Source of the DNA: Capitella teleta
Taxonomy: Eukaryota > Annelida > Polychaeta > Capitellidae
Reading direction: 5' to 3'
Assembly: GCA_000328365.1 (NCBI GenBank)
Contig: KB309672.1
Span: forward strand, 38,803-102,802
DNA length: 64,000 nt
Position numbers and translations under genes: made by a program. Of this stretch, positions 1-13,759 are shown piece after piece (positions within the stretch are counted from its first letter, which is position 1; each line of letters begins with the position of its first letter). The notes below the pieces were generated by a model. The model was not told the DNA's origin. It did no database searches and saw only the letters and a program-made list of their open reading frames with translations.

Positions 1-981
1 AACAACAGAGATCTCTTTGATGATCAAACGCTTCATCCATCTGAGTGAACCACGTTGATTGAAATTCTATTTCTGCCACTCCCACTCCATGAAACATGCA
101 ATGCAGGAAGAAGACAAAAATACACTCATTATTATGATCGGAAATCCGCTCTGTATATCTTCAGTTATAATTGTATATCACGAGTTACCTTCTCCCAAGA
201 CACCCTCTATTGCATAATATTGCTTATCATATTTTGCCCCTACCATTGGTGAAGTCACATAGTCCGTGCCCCTAACATAAGATGCCGGTTAAGGGGGCTT
301 GAGAATGGATAGATATGATGAATACCTGGTGTGGGTTGTCATGAACTACAAGAGAAGAAGCGACATTTGTTTCGGACAGAACAGTGAGTGAACTTGTCTT
401 TTTAATTTCTGGTTTGTTTATATCTTTTCATTTTTAACATGTTATAACTGTGGTTGATTCTATTTTATTAAACGTCAGTTGGAAAGGAAGTATTCTAATT
501 CTAGAATATAAATTACTAATTTAATATTTATTCAAAGTGACTCCGTTGACAGCAGCTAAACACGAAAAACCCCTGCGAGATCCGAACCTCACCGAATCAT
601 AGAGCGTGTGGCTTACCCTGGCCATTTATTCAAAATTGCATTCTCATATGTCGCATCACATAATCGTATTTTGATTTAGCAACAGATTTCCATGGATAGA
701 GAAAATTGAGGAACATTATTTTTCAAAAAAAGTTGAAAATCTAATACCATATGAAGCATAACCAAAACAAAGTTATAATTACTAATACACGTGTAATGTA
801 AATGACAATGGCCACGTCCAGACGAAGGCAGAAGGCCGACAAAAGAAGGCCAGACATGTCAGTTGGTGAATCATCGGATTCCATGTCTGGCCTCACGACG
901 CTATCACGTGGGGCTGATGCATCTGAAGTTTCCATGTCACCCATGCAACCAACTCAACTCCTCCACAGACCTCGATAAGAC
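1..981. other. Intergenic, no gene seen
   Basis: AT-rich sequence with only short open frames that lack splice context or recognisable motifs. An inverted CCAGACATG/CATGTCTGG pair lies near 850-890. Nothing else can be supported here. Confidence 0.5.
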
Positions 982-1069
982 ATATATAGAACATGAGGGA
1001 CCATCCAGAATAAAGAGATCACTTGAATTGAATGGAGTGAGTCTGTGCGATCGGAAGAATACAAAACAA
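982..1069 (+). promoter_or_regulatory. TATA promoter and untranslated exon 1 of the secreted-protein gene
   Basis: A TATA box (CATATATAGA, core 982-988) is followed about 80 bases later by a strong 5' splice site, CAA|GTAAGT, with the exon ending at 1069. Transcription would begin near 1012. The next good acceptor on this strand that leads into coding sequence is TTTTCACAG at 2348, two bases before an ATG with a signal peptide. The same design (TATA, short untranslated exon, GTAAG donor, signal-peptide exon) is seen at 6088 and 46094 in front of the two neuropeptide genes. The assignment is inferred from sequence signals; no transcript is available. Confidence 0.5.
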
Positions 1070-2350
1070 GTAAGTAGGTGCGAGCTTTGTTGTGTGTATT
1101 TAATGGTACTACTCAGTTATTCTGCAGGAAGGCTGGTTTTTCTTTCTTTGTTTATTTTTTTATTTTTTTATTTTTTTCATTAATTGATTGATATTATTTA
1201 AAGCGGCAGATTGAATTTTATATGTTCATCTTTTATGTATTATCATCTGAATAATTCCATTAATGTTCCCTTTGTTAAACTTTCCACCAAGTGCATGTGT
1301 ATTTTGGTTAGCTCTCCAGCGCCATATTTCGCACATTGCATTACGTCATTAGTCATTATGTCATTGCAATATACAAGTCGGCTGCGAAGTCAAAAGGTCA
1401 TAATAGTGTAGCCCCTCTTCTGCACCAGTTCAGGTATTACGGACTTTCATTATCGTTTAAATACACTAACAATCGGATAAATGTTGCTTCTTGAACAATT
1501 ATATAGAATATCATGTTATTTGAAAACAGGTGCAATATATTTGTAGCTTTGCTCTCCGGAATTCTCAACGCTGATGCTAAATTTGCATCATATTGCGCGT
1601 GCGCAATAGATTGGTGATACAGTTTTTGTTAATCAACTACTATATGTATTATTATCTTTCGGGAGAGAACAGAGAAAACATTTTGTATAATTGGAGGCCT
1701 GATAATTTTATGATTAGCGTGAATATTGGTAGGTCAATACTCAATACATGAAAGGATGGCCGGCGCTTCCCTGAACAGAATGCCAAGCTTAACGATGTTT
1801 ATTACTAGCAATAGATATAGAATGCCAAATGGTTTACACAAGGTAAACGATCGGGCCAAATCGAGCCTATATCTAAAGTCGCTACAAAATATAAATACGA
1901 ATATCCAGATGCCACAAAATCACAATGTACGTTACATCGTGGCATGACAATGCCCGAACGCACCACGGATGTCTGAAGCAGACGTAGCATCATAACGGAC
2001 CTAAAAACAGATATAGTCACACAGACGTTATGAGCTTCGCATATCTCTCTGCTCGAACAAAGGTATTTACATTTTAGAGCTGCATCTTAGTACACAAGGA
2101 AGATTGTGTATGTTCGTAAATCAAGTCAATAAAAAAAGTATGTCACGATCCAGCTGCAACGGGGATTTTCCCGGATACAAAAATATAATAAAAAGATTAC
2201 AAATGTTAACTTTTTTGTACAGCACAATATAAAGTCAGAGAACATGTGAAATCAGCGAGACGAGAAGATAATAACCCCGGTCCGCACCTCCACATGTAGA
2301 GAGTACACAATAGATTATGTGCATGATAACAATGTTGCCTTTTCACAGAA

Positions 2351-4079
2351 ATGCCAGGAAGTTTGACCCTCTACGCCATGAATGCGTTCCTTTTGAGTCT
2401 GATACTACTCGCAGCGGCCAACAAACACGACACAGTCTGCTCAAGGTGTGAATCCAGAGAACTCAACGACTTACGCAAACTCTATAACAATCTTGGTGTC
2501 GTGCGTAAGTTGCATTTGGTTTTTGCATAATCATAATTCATAAACTATACTATGCTGGTGGTGATGTGAGAGAGCTTATGTTTTATATGAGGTACCTTTA
2601 ATATTCATAAGGGACAACTATTTACTAATCTTGAGTAATAAGAGGTAACATTACGTATGCCGAGTAGTGCAATTGGGAATTAGCACTGATGTGTTATCTT
2701 AGCAGCACGTCCCTTGAGCGCTATGAAACTGATGCATGGTGCAGAACCGGTAGCCTTATTCCATAGTCATCAAGACAATTGAGGCATATATGTTTCCAAG
2801 ATTAAAAAATAATTTAAAAATGTGAATAATATAAATTATAAACTGTCGAGAAAGGTGGAAATCACAAAAATATTATCAAAATTAGATGATGAAATTCGTG
2901 ATCAATATTCATCCACAGCCTCGCCAACACATAATAATCCTAATAGTAGAATCAGAGCATTGTTTTGTGGATGCTAAAGATATATATGTTGTACCAATTT
3001 AATTATTGGCCAACATCATGTTACAAGCAATGATGTAATCTTATGTTTTCAAACCCCCGTGATTGCCAAACTAGTTTCCATGCTCTGCATAACAATTGTT
3101 CATACGCCCTCCATAATTGCATGTACAAATGCCATTGCAACAGTGCAGTCAGATAAAAAAGCAATTAATGTGGAACTATCTAATGTAAGGCATTCAATTT
3201 AATCAGTTATTGAAGAGGTGATCCATTCACAATTATTATATAATACAATGTAGTCGATCACAATCAAACATTGATCAAGAATACATAAATGGACGCGAGA
3301 CATTCTTAGAAAACATCTGTTTGCAGACATGAATTTTCGCCAGTTCTTGACCACGGTCATTCAGTCCATGGAGGGATTGCCGGACCTGGCGACGATGAGG
3401 ATCGAACTGGTGAGCGTGATCGAATCCTACGACGACTGCATCCGAGCGTGTGAAATCCCCTTCACCAAGAGATTCGCCCCTCGATCAACAGAATTAGGTG
3501 AGACTGCACTGCTCAGATTTAAAACTGCAATGCATTGTTGATTGCGAGCCCTTCTCGGTCTATATCGCTGATTTTGGGGTGTAATTGGATGCGTGTAAAA
3601 TATGAAATGTTTCCTTAAATAATCATGGAACATAAAAATGCAATTAAATAGTAGTGTTATGTATACTTCAATATATTATCACACAATAGAAGGCAAGCAG
3701 TCATCGGAATGTTGATAAAATTCTGTCTTCAGGTCATCCCCGAAGGAAACCCTTCTTGATTGGCGTGCTCCTGAGCAATATGAACATAGAAAGGTAAACA
3801 CTTGGCCGGGAGTGACACCTGTGTATCGGAGAGACGTCCAGTTATCAAGTGCCGTTGGGTTGTCCTTAGAACTCTTGTTCTGGAAAAAATAAAATGCGTT
3901 ATAAAATACGAGATTTTGATATGTTAGGATATTTTGTTTCTCCTTTACAAGTGATTAAGATGTGTTTGAACAATAATGTCTGAATTCAAACCAGGGCCGA
4001 TGTGTACAGCAAGAAATGGAGGATGCCCTTTGCAGTCTCTTATATATTGGGTCAATCATTGGAAGCTTTCATTTGTTAA
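2351..4079 (+). CDS. Small secreted cysteine-containing protein, function unknown
   Basis: This is a spliced model with coding exons 2351-2504, 3327-3497, 3733-3793 and, less surely, 3995-4079. Phases match at every junction and give about 156 aa. If the last intron is not used, the protein stops right after exon 3 at 3795-3797. It begins with a hydrophobic signal peptide (MNAFLLSLILLAAA). The mature part starts with C-x2-C and continues as amphipathic helix-like sequence with a later C-x3-C (CIRAC), followed by FTKR, a possible dibasic cleavage site. Paired cysteines at the two ends of a helical stretch recall saposin-like proteins, but the middle disulfide pair is missing, so this is only an analogy. 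I do not recognise the family. Its gene layout is like the two neuropeptide genes in this window, so it could be a hormone-like precursor. Confidence 0.55.
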
Positions 4080-6063
4080 TGATAATGCATGCAATAGTAA
4101 TAAAATATCGAGTGAGATGAATCTTGCAATCTTGGGGAATTTCACCCGTGGAGATCACAACAAATTGAATAGAGATAATAGTCCACCGCAGGCGACTTAA
4201 AAAGCGTATGATCAAAACGAAAAGTTCAGAATCTATCCTGGATTTCTTATTTATATCTTCCGTAAAGGGGTAATTACAGAACCAATATAGTAAATCATCG
4301 ATCTTTGACAGTACGATATCAGTATATTTCAAGATGGTGGAGATAATAATGCAATTTTGTGAGGTCTTTCTAATCGCAAAATAAGATGAAAATCAAGGTT
4401 CAGACAGGGAATGACTCAATGCAACGATTATATAAGAGGATCCTCACAATGCAATTGACCTCATTGAGTTCACATCAGATAATTATTGTGGGTTCCCAAT
4501 AGAGGTCAACTACACACACCGCCTGGCATCCATATGACACCCTAAATTTGGTTCCTCCCTGTCAATTCATAATTCACATTTTGACTGAGAATTACAGAGA
4601 ATTACATGACTGCATTGTACCACCATTTCCACACTGCTGTCAGTAAACACAATCTGCTAAAGCATGTTATAATTAAATCCCACGTCATCACACAATGGAT
4701 AACTGGCTCCTTTGTCGGAACTGCCTTCAAGGGTTAGGGTTATGGCACATTTTCGTATATAGCGGAAAATAGTTCATCGCCATCAAAATGTCCTTTAAAC
4801 TTGATCAGTTTCTCTGTGAAAAACACATTTCCAGATTATTACACAAAACGGGAGTGGTTAGGGCTAATTAAATTAAATTAATTAAATTCTGCATCATGGA
4901 CCAGTGTAGATGTGAGTGCAAGTGTCACATAATATATGAAAGAGTGGGAAGTGTCCTAAACTATATTGGATTTCGATATCTTGCGGATACCAATAATTAG
5001 TGTACTAATAAATATAATATTCATGCATTCATTCATTCATTCATTCAATACTCAGCATGTTGCACTGACCATAAGTTCCACAATTATTAATCAATTTGTG
5101 CATGAATCTACATTGGATTTTGTACCAGCAAAGCCCCCATGGTTTTTCATTACATGGATGGTAAATAAAGTCGGTTCGGCCTGTAATGACCAATGAAGTG
5201 ACACAGAAAATGTTCATGCTCACAACAGTCCTCTTGCGATTGCATTCACATCTTTAATATGAAATAAGAATTTCAATTTGGAATAAAAATTAGCTACGGT
5301 GTAATCAGAGTAGCCTCTTCATTGTACCATTGGAAGCATGAAAAAGGTATTCCAGAATACAAACACTACTGCTCAATTAAAACATTTGACAAAGGAGTAT
5401 GAATGCATTGTGACCAATATAATACTATGATTATCTAATGGCTTTCAACATTGGTCAATGTTACAATTACGCTGAATAGCGTTTTGAACGATAGACGACT
5501 GTAATATGATATAATCCACCTACAATTCATGTTGTTGCAAGAATTCCAGATTCTAGTACACTTCTAGTAATTAGAAATTTTATTTTATCGGCAGACGTAA
5601 TGAACGACACATAATTATGATGTGAGCAGAACTATTTATGATTCAAAACTTCAATAGCGTATTCGTCTTTACCTCCCGCTTATTGAAACGACATAATACA
5701 TAAATTTAAGATTTCGTATACGGGTTAGAGCAATCCCAAAAAGTGGGAAATGCGACCAGAATACATTTTTCTTCTCACACACACGCTGAACTCCGTCACA
5801 TTCTTTGGTGACTGCTTCCCACAGGATTCTACTTCAGTTTAGGGGCAGTTTTCTGAATTACACGAATTTGAATGCGCCAGTTATCTAATGTGCATAAATG
5901 ATGAAATGTTATATTATGACTGAATGGAAGGGAATGTTATTATTTCTCGTCACCTAACAGCCACAAGAAACTCGAAAGAAAGCAATATTATCCAAGCATG
6001 CGGGCTGGGAGAATCTTTGGTCTCGTTTTAAACGAACGCAAAATGTGTGGGATGATATGCAAC
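4080..6063. other. Intergenic, no gene seen
   Basis: AT-rich DNA with an (ATTC)n microsatellite at about 5025-5047 and TTAAA-rich runs near 4870. Open frames are short and show no domain or splice context. Confidence 0.5.
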
Positions 6064-6164
6064 GCGCATGCGCACAGCGGAGATGGGTATATAAGAAGGG
6101 AGAAAGCTGCGTGGTAGGAAGACGAAGACGAAACTCATCCCTCTTTCTGCTCAACGATTCATCG
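6064..6164 (+). promoter_or_regulatory. NRF1-like site, TATA box and untranslated exon 1 of the LFRYamide gene
   Basis: The palindrome GCGCATGCGC (6064-6073) matches the core of the NRF1/NRF-type element. TATATAAG lies 15 bases further on (6088-6095). A strong donor, ATCG|GTAAGT, ends a putative untranslated exon at 6164, about 45 bases after the expected start near 6118. The exon is inferred to splice to the acceptor at 12424, giving a first intron of about 6.3 kb. That intron contains no other coding sequence I can support. Confidence 0.6.
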
Positions 6165-8327
6165 GTAAGTGATCCTTTGAGCTCAACTTATCTTATTATA
6201 CCTTAGTCAAATTATTGTCCTACTGCTCTTTACATGTGTATTTCATATCGGAGTTAGTTTAAAATGCGTTGCAATCAACTTACGTTGCGCGCTATATCGT
6301 AATGAAAATTTATATGATTAGAATCTCAATAAAGTTCGTAATGTGATCCTTTCTTTTCAAAGTCAGAATATAATTTATCCTCTATTGAGTAGTTGTGAGT
6401 ATAGGTTGAGGCTTTTTGCTTCTGTACTGCGCCAAACTTTATTGGTTTCCCTCATTCAACTATTCTTATACATTTCTGTCAATATTCCTCATAATTATTC
6501 GGAGGCGTGTACAATCCTGCAATTTTTACTTTATGTTTCTAATTCATAATTCTAAGCTAAAATTGATAAAAAATATGCATGGACTAACATCATAATATAA
6601 ATTTATGTTCACGCAATGTCACGATAAAACTGAAGACAGTTGAAATCAACTGTTCTCAAACCAGAATTTTGGCCGCAATAAAACATGCAACACAAATGCA
6701 ATAATCGTTTATCCCCTTCCTTCAACTTACTGCTGCAACCGAGTTGGACGACATGAGCAATTAATTCTAAATTATAGTGGTTAGTGACTGATAATTATAT
6801 ATGTCTAACTTACACACTTAAGCGTAAATTGCGATAAATGAAGACTTGCAATTACATGCAAACCACAGCGAGGGCACAGGACATGCTAAGACGTGACATT
6901 GCTTCCTCTTAGAGACTTCACGAGTGACATGCTGAGAGCCAAAAGAAGAACGCGCAATTTGGACAAATGACCAACGCTGAATACTAAAGCAATGTCCCTA
7001 GATATGGTTTGTAATGAACAAAACACGAAATGCACACATGTTATTCAGAGTAGTGCCTATTTGTGTATATGCTCAAAAGAACCTTCCTGTGCCAAACGGA
7101 GATTACGTAATTATATGACTTTTAATAACGTCCCTTGATTGCATTCCACATGGAAATTGCTACATGATGTGATCATGTCACCAATATAATGGCAATTATT
7201 ACACTGGTAAATGGTGCTTCTGATTAAGTATCATCTGGAGTGGAATAATCGCAAGAAGTTCAGTACCGGAATATTGACCCAGCCCTACTGAAGGCAGCAA
7301 TATCTAACACGCATGAGATTACAACATATTTAGTCGACATGAGCCCCAAAAATTCATATCATAAATCGAAGGAAGTTAGTCCTAAATTCTACGATGGCTT
7401 AGTATTGCCGAATTGTGGCCATGCTGAAATTAGGGGGGAGGGAAAGATGGCGTTGCAGGGTAATTTGCAGATTGCGTAATCCTTGATCTTTGTCGGATTG
7501 GTATTTGAGAGGCTTGTGGTCGATTAGGCAAGGGACCCGTGGGATGAATGTAGGTTGAAGGCTTGATGGGAAACGTCGTTAAAATGATATTTCTGGTTTA
7601 TAACCTTCCATATCAGTCAGCGATTACTCAAAGCACTCGACGTTTTCATCTATAAAGTGTTATGTTTGACTCTTAATTTTATGGTTCACCAGAAACTGAA
7701 TTGTTGGTAATACGACGCATGTATAATTATATATTCTCCCTTTTCCTGCAATCAGTTTACGCAGGGAGGCACAAGTTTTGTTAGTCTCACATTAAGATGG
7801 TTCGCGTTGTGACGGAGTTTGGTTTATGACGAAATAACATATAACATAACATATGACGAAATAACATATAACATATAACATATGACGAAATAACATATAA
7901 GCACTTATCTTTTTTTCGGAGAACAAAAGCTAAACATAACAGCATAAATGTAACCCTTCCATAACAGTGTTCAGCTATGATGCATGAACAGAACTTTAGC
8001 AGTCGGAACAATTTTATATGTTCCTGCGCGTGTGTTTACTTGGTCCCATTGGAGAAGGGAATGAGTGAAGGCAAAATGTAACACGCATCACTCATTGCAT
8101 GCGGCAGAGGTTGTCCCTTTCGCGAAGAAAGGCTTGTTGGTTAGTTTTATGTCAGATGCTTGTACCATGGGACCGTAGTAACGAGAATGCCTGCGCTTAG
8201 ATGTGACAATGTTGTGGTGATATCAAACATTATCGCATAGATATATTATGCTCCAGGAGAAAATTTCTCTTGTATGCGTCAACCTTGGGATTTTGCAAAC
8301 TGATTATGCTGAATTTGAAGTTTCGTG

Positions 8328-8358
<31 letters not shown>

Positions 8359-11300
8359 TTATTTGTTTAGGAAAACATTCATTCATAATGAGCATGCCTC
8401 CTAATGATGTCAAAGATCGGTTTCTTGTGGTTGTTTGAACTGATACGTAGTTCAGGTTTGCATAGAATCACAAGCAACAACCCCCGCACACACCAAAGCA
8501 AGCCAAGCGTAGTTGTCAAGGCAACCCATTTGCACAGGTTCCAGGAATCGACGACCATTAAAACATTCCTTTGTGACGTTTTACAATGCCTTTATGTAAT
8601 ACTTGGAATGCTTACATTCATTCCAATGGACATTGGTGTAATCAAAGAAATCATATGGTACCAGGGACTTCAATATTGAGTGGGCAGATCTATAGATGGT
8701 GTTGCATAGGCCAGAGCCCTTTGCATGTCATCCTTTTGGCTACTCGCCTGATATTGAGATGCATGCATGCATATCTGAATTACAATGTTATACACGCGCA
8801 GTAAACGGCCGAGGATTTGGTGACATATATGAACATCCATTGGTGAATATGCGACGTCTCATGATAAGCGGTAGGATTTGTTCTTCTTGTTAGGACTAAT
8901 CGATTCCTTGTGGCGAGGATGTGTCCAAATCGGTTCTCGACTCTTTATGGAAACGTAGTCCACAAAGAGATACAATGGAAGTATGTTTGCCCAGCCAATT
9001 GATTATTTTCAGTGGCCTATGTCGGTCTTAAATCTTATATCAATATGAGTTATTCTTTCTTTTGATATTATTCTAGGCACCATTGAGATTCTACTGTACT
9101 TTCAGGGTACATTCATAGATAAGAACAATGGAAACTTGCTCTTGGAAATTTCAATTATATGTAAAGTATTTCTGACGTCAGCCATACATATTGAACAACA
9201 CCTCTTGACATTCAGTAATAATTAATAACTCTCCTTCGTTAGTATTCATAGCTTCTTTATGAATAATTAAGAATGAGTTGTGTGAAATTCTAATGGCTTC
9301 CCAAGGTCTCACAAAATACACACAATAACATGGTTAAAAATTTAAAATCAACTATGAGACAATCCAAAGAGCTGTTTAGGGTGCCATCAAACTTTAACCA
9401 GGGTTAATCGATGCTTGCAGTCTCATATATATTGACCATTATTGTCATCATATATGTATGAGCTCTATTTTTTAAGAAGGCGGCAGACCTATTGGCTTGT
9501 ACAACAAAAGCCACGACAATGATGCTCATCAATGAAATGCTTCATTGTTTATAATTCAAGTTATATATCCTGGCGGAAAATTGTTCCTTCGTCATATTTT
9601 TAGAGACGTGTATTGTTAATATACAGCATTGTATGATGCTGACTATAATCTATTATTATGGCTTTCGAATTGTTTAATCGTACCCCTTTGAACCCGCGCA
9701 TACGGAACCCGCGCAACAAACAGCACAATAATTTAAACTACTAATCAAAATATTCCCAGCCAATCAGCGCACTGTACGTCATAACGACTCATGCATAATA
9801 AACACTTGGAAATTGGCTTAATTTTAAAGCTCAACGAAGGCTAAATAGCAGCGTACATCTAACCTTTACAACTCTATTTGTGAGTATGTTAAGACCTATA
9901 TAAGCATTTTAAAGGCAGAAAGCTGTGTTTGCTGTGGAATTTACCTCCTCACAAGAGGCACTGCGGCTTTGTTTGCCACCGCAGAAATAGGCAAGATTGA
10001 AATTCACATTTCTGCCAAGGAATTCCACTTAGCTAATGTGCCGTTGTGTATGCCTACGCTACTTATCAGTTGGTTACTTCGAATGCTAGGCCATATACAT
10101 AGGTGTTATATGAATAACTAGATCAATGGTTCTGATATTCGGTTTGTGTTTTTCATAAGTATAACCAATAAGATGTATTATAGGCACAATGAATACTCGC
10201 GTAAGAGTACAAATGTTAACATAGTTTGACAGGGAAGAGGTCTATTATACCCCACAAAATGACATAGTTTCATTAATAGGTCGGATCTTGTAAGAGAATA
10301 TTCATGTAATGGTAGTATTCAAGATAAATGTTCATCGAGCTTCCATTTGACGCAATAATAGCATCCAGCATCTCTTCATTTCCAATTAGGGATCTTAAAC
10401 TAATACGACCATTTATGATGAGCGTGACTCTACAATAAATGTAACCAATTGTCTTTTATGGTGAGTATAAGGATGGATGTCTTGTGGTCACGTTTCTGAG
10501 GTGAGCTGTATCGAATACGCTGATTTGCCTCCTTATGTTGATAGTCTTCCTGTAGATGGAGTTACCATTGCATATAGTGACAATGCTAATACCCTGGTAC
10601 TTCACAGGGTGAATATTATAGCAACATGTATACTGGGGGTGAGCAATCGCGAACAGATATCTGTTAGATAATGTTATATATGATATTTATTTATTTTAAT
10701 TAATTATTTAATTATTTAATTAAATCTCCAAGATAGAAATTAAACACCGTCAACATTATACACTATACTGTCACAATTTGCTCATATGCATTGCTCATAA
10801 CTCATTGCATGAGATCATCAATTATAATAATCACACAATCAGTATTATTAGATATTCTTGCTTTGTGTCTCGCTATAACCATTCAAGGCTTGTGCAATAT
10901 GAAACTAACCATGGTCATTGGATAGGGATTGTCCGACACTCTGTTTCCCTTATAAGAGTATGCAAATGAGTATCATTAATCTGATAACGACGATAAAAAA
11001 GCAGGAATCTCCGGTCAGTTACTCGGCAATCGTGCTGCTGAATCTCTTAATGTCCAACAAAAATGACTGCGTAATTATGCCAGCTTCTCGTGCCTTGGCA
11101 TTATGGCCAGCGCTTAGTTTCGTGAAAAATGTCTATGATTGGTTGATTACGTTGTGGAGACGCAGTCAATGGGTATCAAACATCTAACAACTTGAAACCT
11201 GCTAATGCAATGCAAAGTGTGGATGGGAATTGTTATATGAAACGTACATCCCTTTATGTGACGTCAGTAGCAATGCAATGTGGAATGACTCTTCATCTCT

Positions 11301-12424
11301 CGATTTGTCATTGCGGTGCTGGTCCATTAGAAACCCAATTGGCATTCAAATATATTCAGTAAACGACACTCATGAGGCAGAACATTGCAGGGACTAAAAG
11401 TTGAGTGTTTTTGTGATGCAAGGATATATCTGTCGTGCCTAGATAGATATTAGCATAATACTCAATAGATTTGTATCACTTAGGTGTGGATATCTTAAGC
11501 CAATGGCCAGTGCCGTAATGGAAATCGAAACACGCGTAGTTTAATCAAGGATACACGGCTGCTGGTTATACAAAAGTTTACAGTTAACATGAGCCAGCAC
11601 TGTTGAATGCACACTCGTTAATCTGTGTATCAGTTTTAATGTCACTGTTCAGTACTTGATTAATTAATATGTTCGCTCATTTATCTCAGATTGCATGATA
11701 TTGCTGTTATCAGTTAACATTACCCGACACTACGAAGTGATGAATTTTGATGAAATGGTCGAAGTAATGAAAAGGATAAATGTAATATTCATTTCATCAT
11801 TTGGAATTCTCTTTCAGCAAAACCATTGATATTACGCAGAATGCGATCTCGCATCGGGACATTTTCTTAGAAAGTACACAATCCTCGTACCATGTGTATA
11901 ATTCATGGAAGAAATTAATCATCGAGAGATGGAACAAAGCCTTATGTTAACTTGAGGGTCGCATTTGTCACATACAGTTTCAGCCTATAATGGTGTGGAT
12001 TGTCAAGGTTACAATGTGAAGCATGTACACATTATCTAAGGTGCCATAATAATCATATCCCATTTCAAATACATATATTGTTATACTCTGTATTGCTTTG
12101 CGTCTGATTATATCCATCCACTCAAATAATGGATTTTGAACGATTGTCTCATTGAAACCCTGAAGTAATTACAGGTGGATGGATGATGTGATGTGCTAGA
12201 TAATCTGATGTGCTAATTTTTGATATCTGGGAAATCAAGAATTATAATTAGTTTGTTGCAAACGATGGTACATACATTAGGTCAGGATTTGTTGTCCGCA
12301 CTGATAGATGTGGCATGGCATTCAATGGGTTGTTGCATTCCCAAAAGAGAATCACAATCGTACATAATCTGAATGCACATAATTATTTCGTCCTATCTCA
12401 TCTTATTCATCCTATCTCACGCAG
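6165..12424 (+). other. Long intron 1 of the LFRYamide gene
   Basis: No coding sequence is supported in this 6.3 kb stretch. It holds a 28-bp minisatellite (about 2.7 copies of TATGACGAAATAACATATAA-type units, 7825-7900), a poly-T run at 8329-8360 and AT-rich TTAAT repeats near 10690-10725. Regulatory elements for the peptide gene may lie here, but none can be singled out. Confidence 0.45.
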
Positions 12425-12430
12425 ATTGAA

Positions 12431-13634
12431 ATGGACATGTGGACTATCTTGCTCTCTATGGTGGTGTTTGTTGGTGTGGTTTCGTGCAGCGAAGAGAACC
12501 AAATAAGTGAGTCGGATTCAAATAGTTTCACCGCTGAAAGGTGATGCAGCGGAGTGTGAGGGTTGATAATCGGAAGTACATTCAACTCTTGGCTTGGATT
12601 GGTAAACGAGTAATTTTACAAGTAGGGCAGTTGATTACAGAGGAATTATAGTGGGCGAATTTTACCAGAAAATATAATTAAAGTTCATTCGTCAATGAGC
12701 AACATGCACGATACATGCATGTCACCTACTGGGCTCCACATGATGTAGTCCGCTACTTACGGAGTGACCTGGCCTCGCGTATCTCATTTTTTATCCCAAG
12801 GTCGGGCTATGCATGTGTGTTTAATGTTTATCGCAGTGCATGAGGCTCACCAACATGTCCAATTGAGCAAAGCACCCTAAACCAGAGAGAGCGAAAAAAA
12901 AAGTGATGTTTGCCATAAAATATGAATAATTATTGTTATCTCACGCAAAGGTCTTATTCATTAAGGCAAAATCCTCTTCATCTAACGGCGATATTAGCAT
13001 TTACTGATAACAAAATATACTGCAATGAATATCTACTTTCTCGGAAACTGCGAATTTACAGCAAGCGTGTGTGTGAGGGTGTGTGTGTGTGTGTGTTTCT
13101 TTTCTTTTTTTCTTTTTTTTTTTTTTTTTTTTGGTGGGGGGGGCACACAATATTACAATTTCACTTGCATGTTAAGATGCCTTGAACGAATCTATATAAT
13201 TATTATTATAATGCAATCACACATTTCACATGAAATTATCTATTTCAGATAAACGGGATGTCAGTGACGTAGCAGAAGGAGATAATACGTTCGACCGTGA
13301 AGCCAGGGCCGCCATCTTCAGATACGGGAAGCGAGTTCCCATCTTCCGATACGGCAAGCGGATCTTCCGCTATGGAAAGCGAGCCGACCAGGAGGTTGAA
13401 GATTCGGACATGGATCTGGAGAAGCGACTGTTCAGGTACGGACGCAGCGGCTCAATGCCCACCACGTACAAGCGTCTATTTCGCTACGGCAAAAGAGCAG
13501 AAGACGACGTGGAAGAGGACGACGAAATTGAAGCAGTGAAGCGGTTGTTCAGGTATGGCAAGCGAGGGGAGATCAATACGCGCACTGCGGCTCAGCAGCC
13601 ATCCGTCCCATTCAGGTTCGGAGAACGGGAATAA
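12431..13634 (+). CDS. LFRYamide/IFRYamide (sNPF-like) neuropeptide precursor
   Basis: Two coding exons, 12431-12506 and 13249-13634, are joined in phase 1 (ATA A|AT AAA CGG) to give 153 aa. Exon 1 follows an acceptor (CTCACGCAG, ending 12424) and encodes a signal peptide (MDMWTILLSMVVFVGVVSCS). Exon 2 carries six amidation-ready copies: three ending IFRYG and three ending LFRYG. Five are followed by KR and one by a single R. Acidic spacers (e.g. DVEEDDEIEAVKR) separate them, as is usual in RFamide-type precursors. A seventh, C-terminal copy reads PFRFG but is followed by ERE and then stop, so it lacks normal processing. After dibasic cleavage and Gly-dependent amidation, some products would be bare tetrapeptides (IFRYamide, LFRYamide). 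LFRFamide/LFRYamide peptides are known from molluscs and act on sNPF-type receptors. A polyadenylation signal AATAAA lies at 13752. Confidence 0.9.
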
Positions 13635-13759
13635 AATGGAAAAATTTAAAATGTGAATACCAGCAATGTATAAAATAATATGTGTACAAGCAAAAACATG
13701 TAAAAAGAAACTTTGAAACTTTCTAAAATACGATTTCCTTCTTTCAGAATCAATAAATA

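Noticed and set aside
863-1183. 106-aa open frame over the putative first exon
   Set aside because: Spans the TATA box and a strong donor and has no domain; treated as untranslated leader.
7825-7900. CRISPR-like short repeats
   Set aside because: Adjacent 27-29 bp units without spacers in an animal genome; a simple minisatellite.
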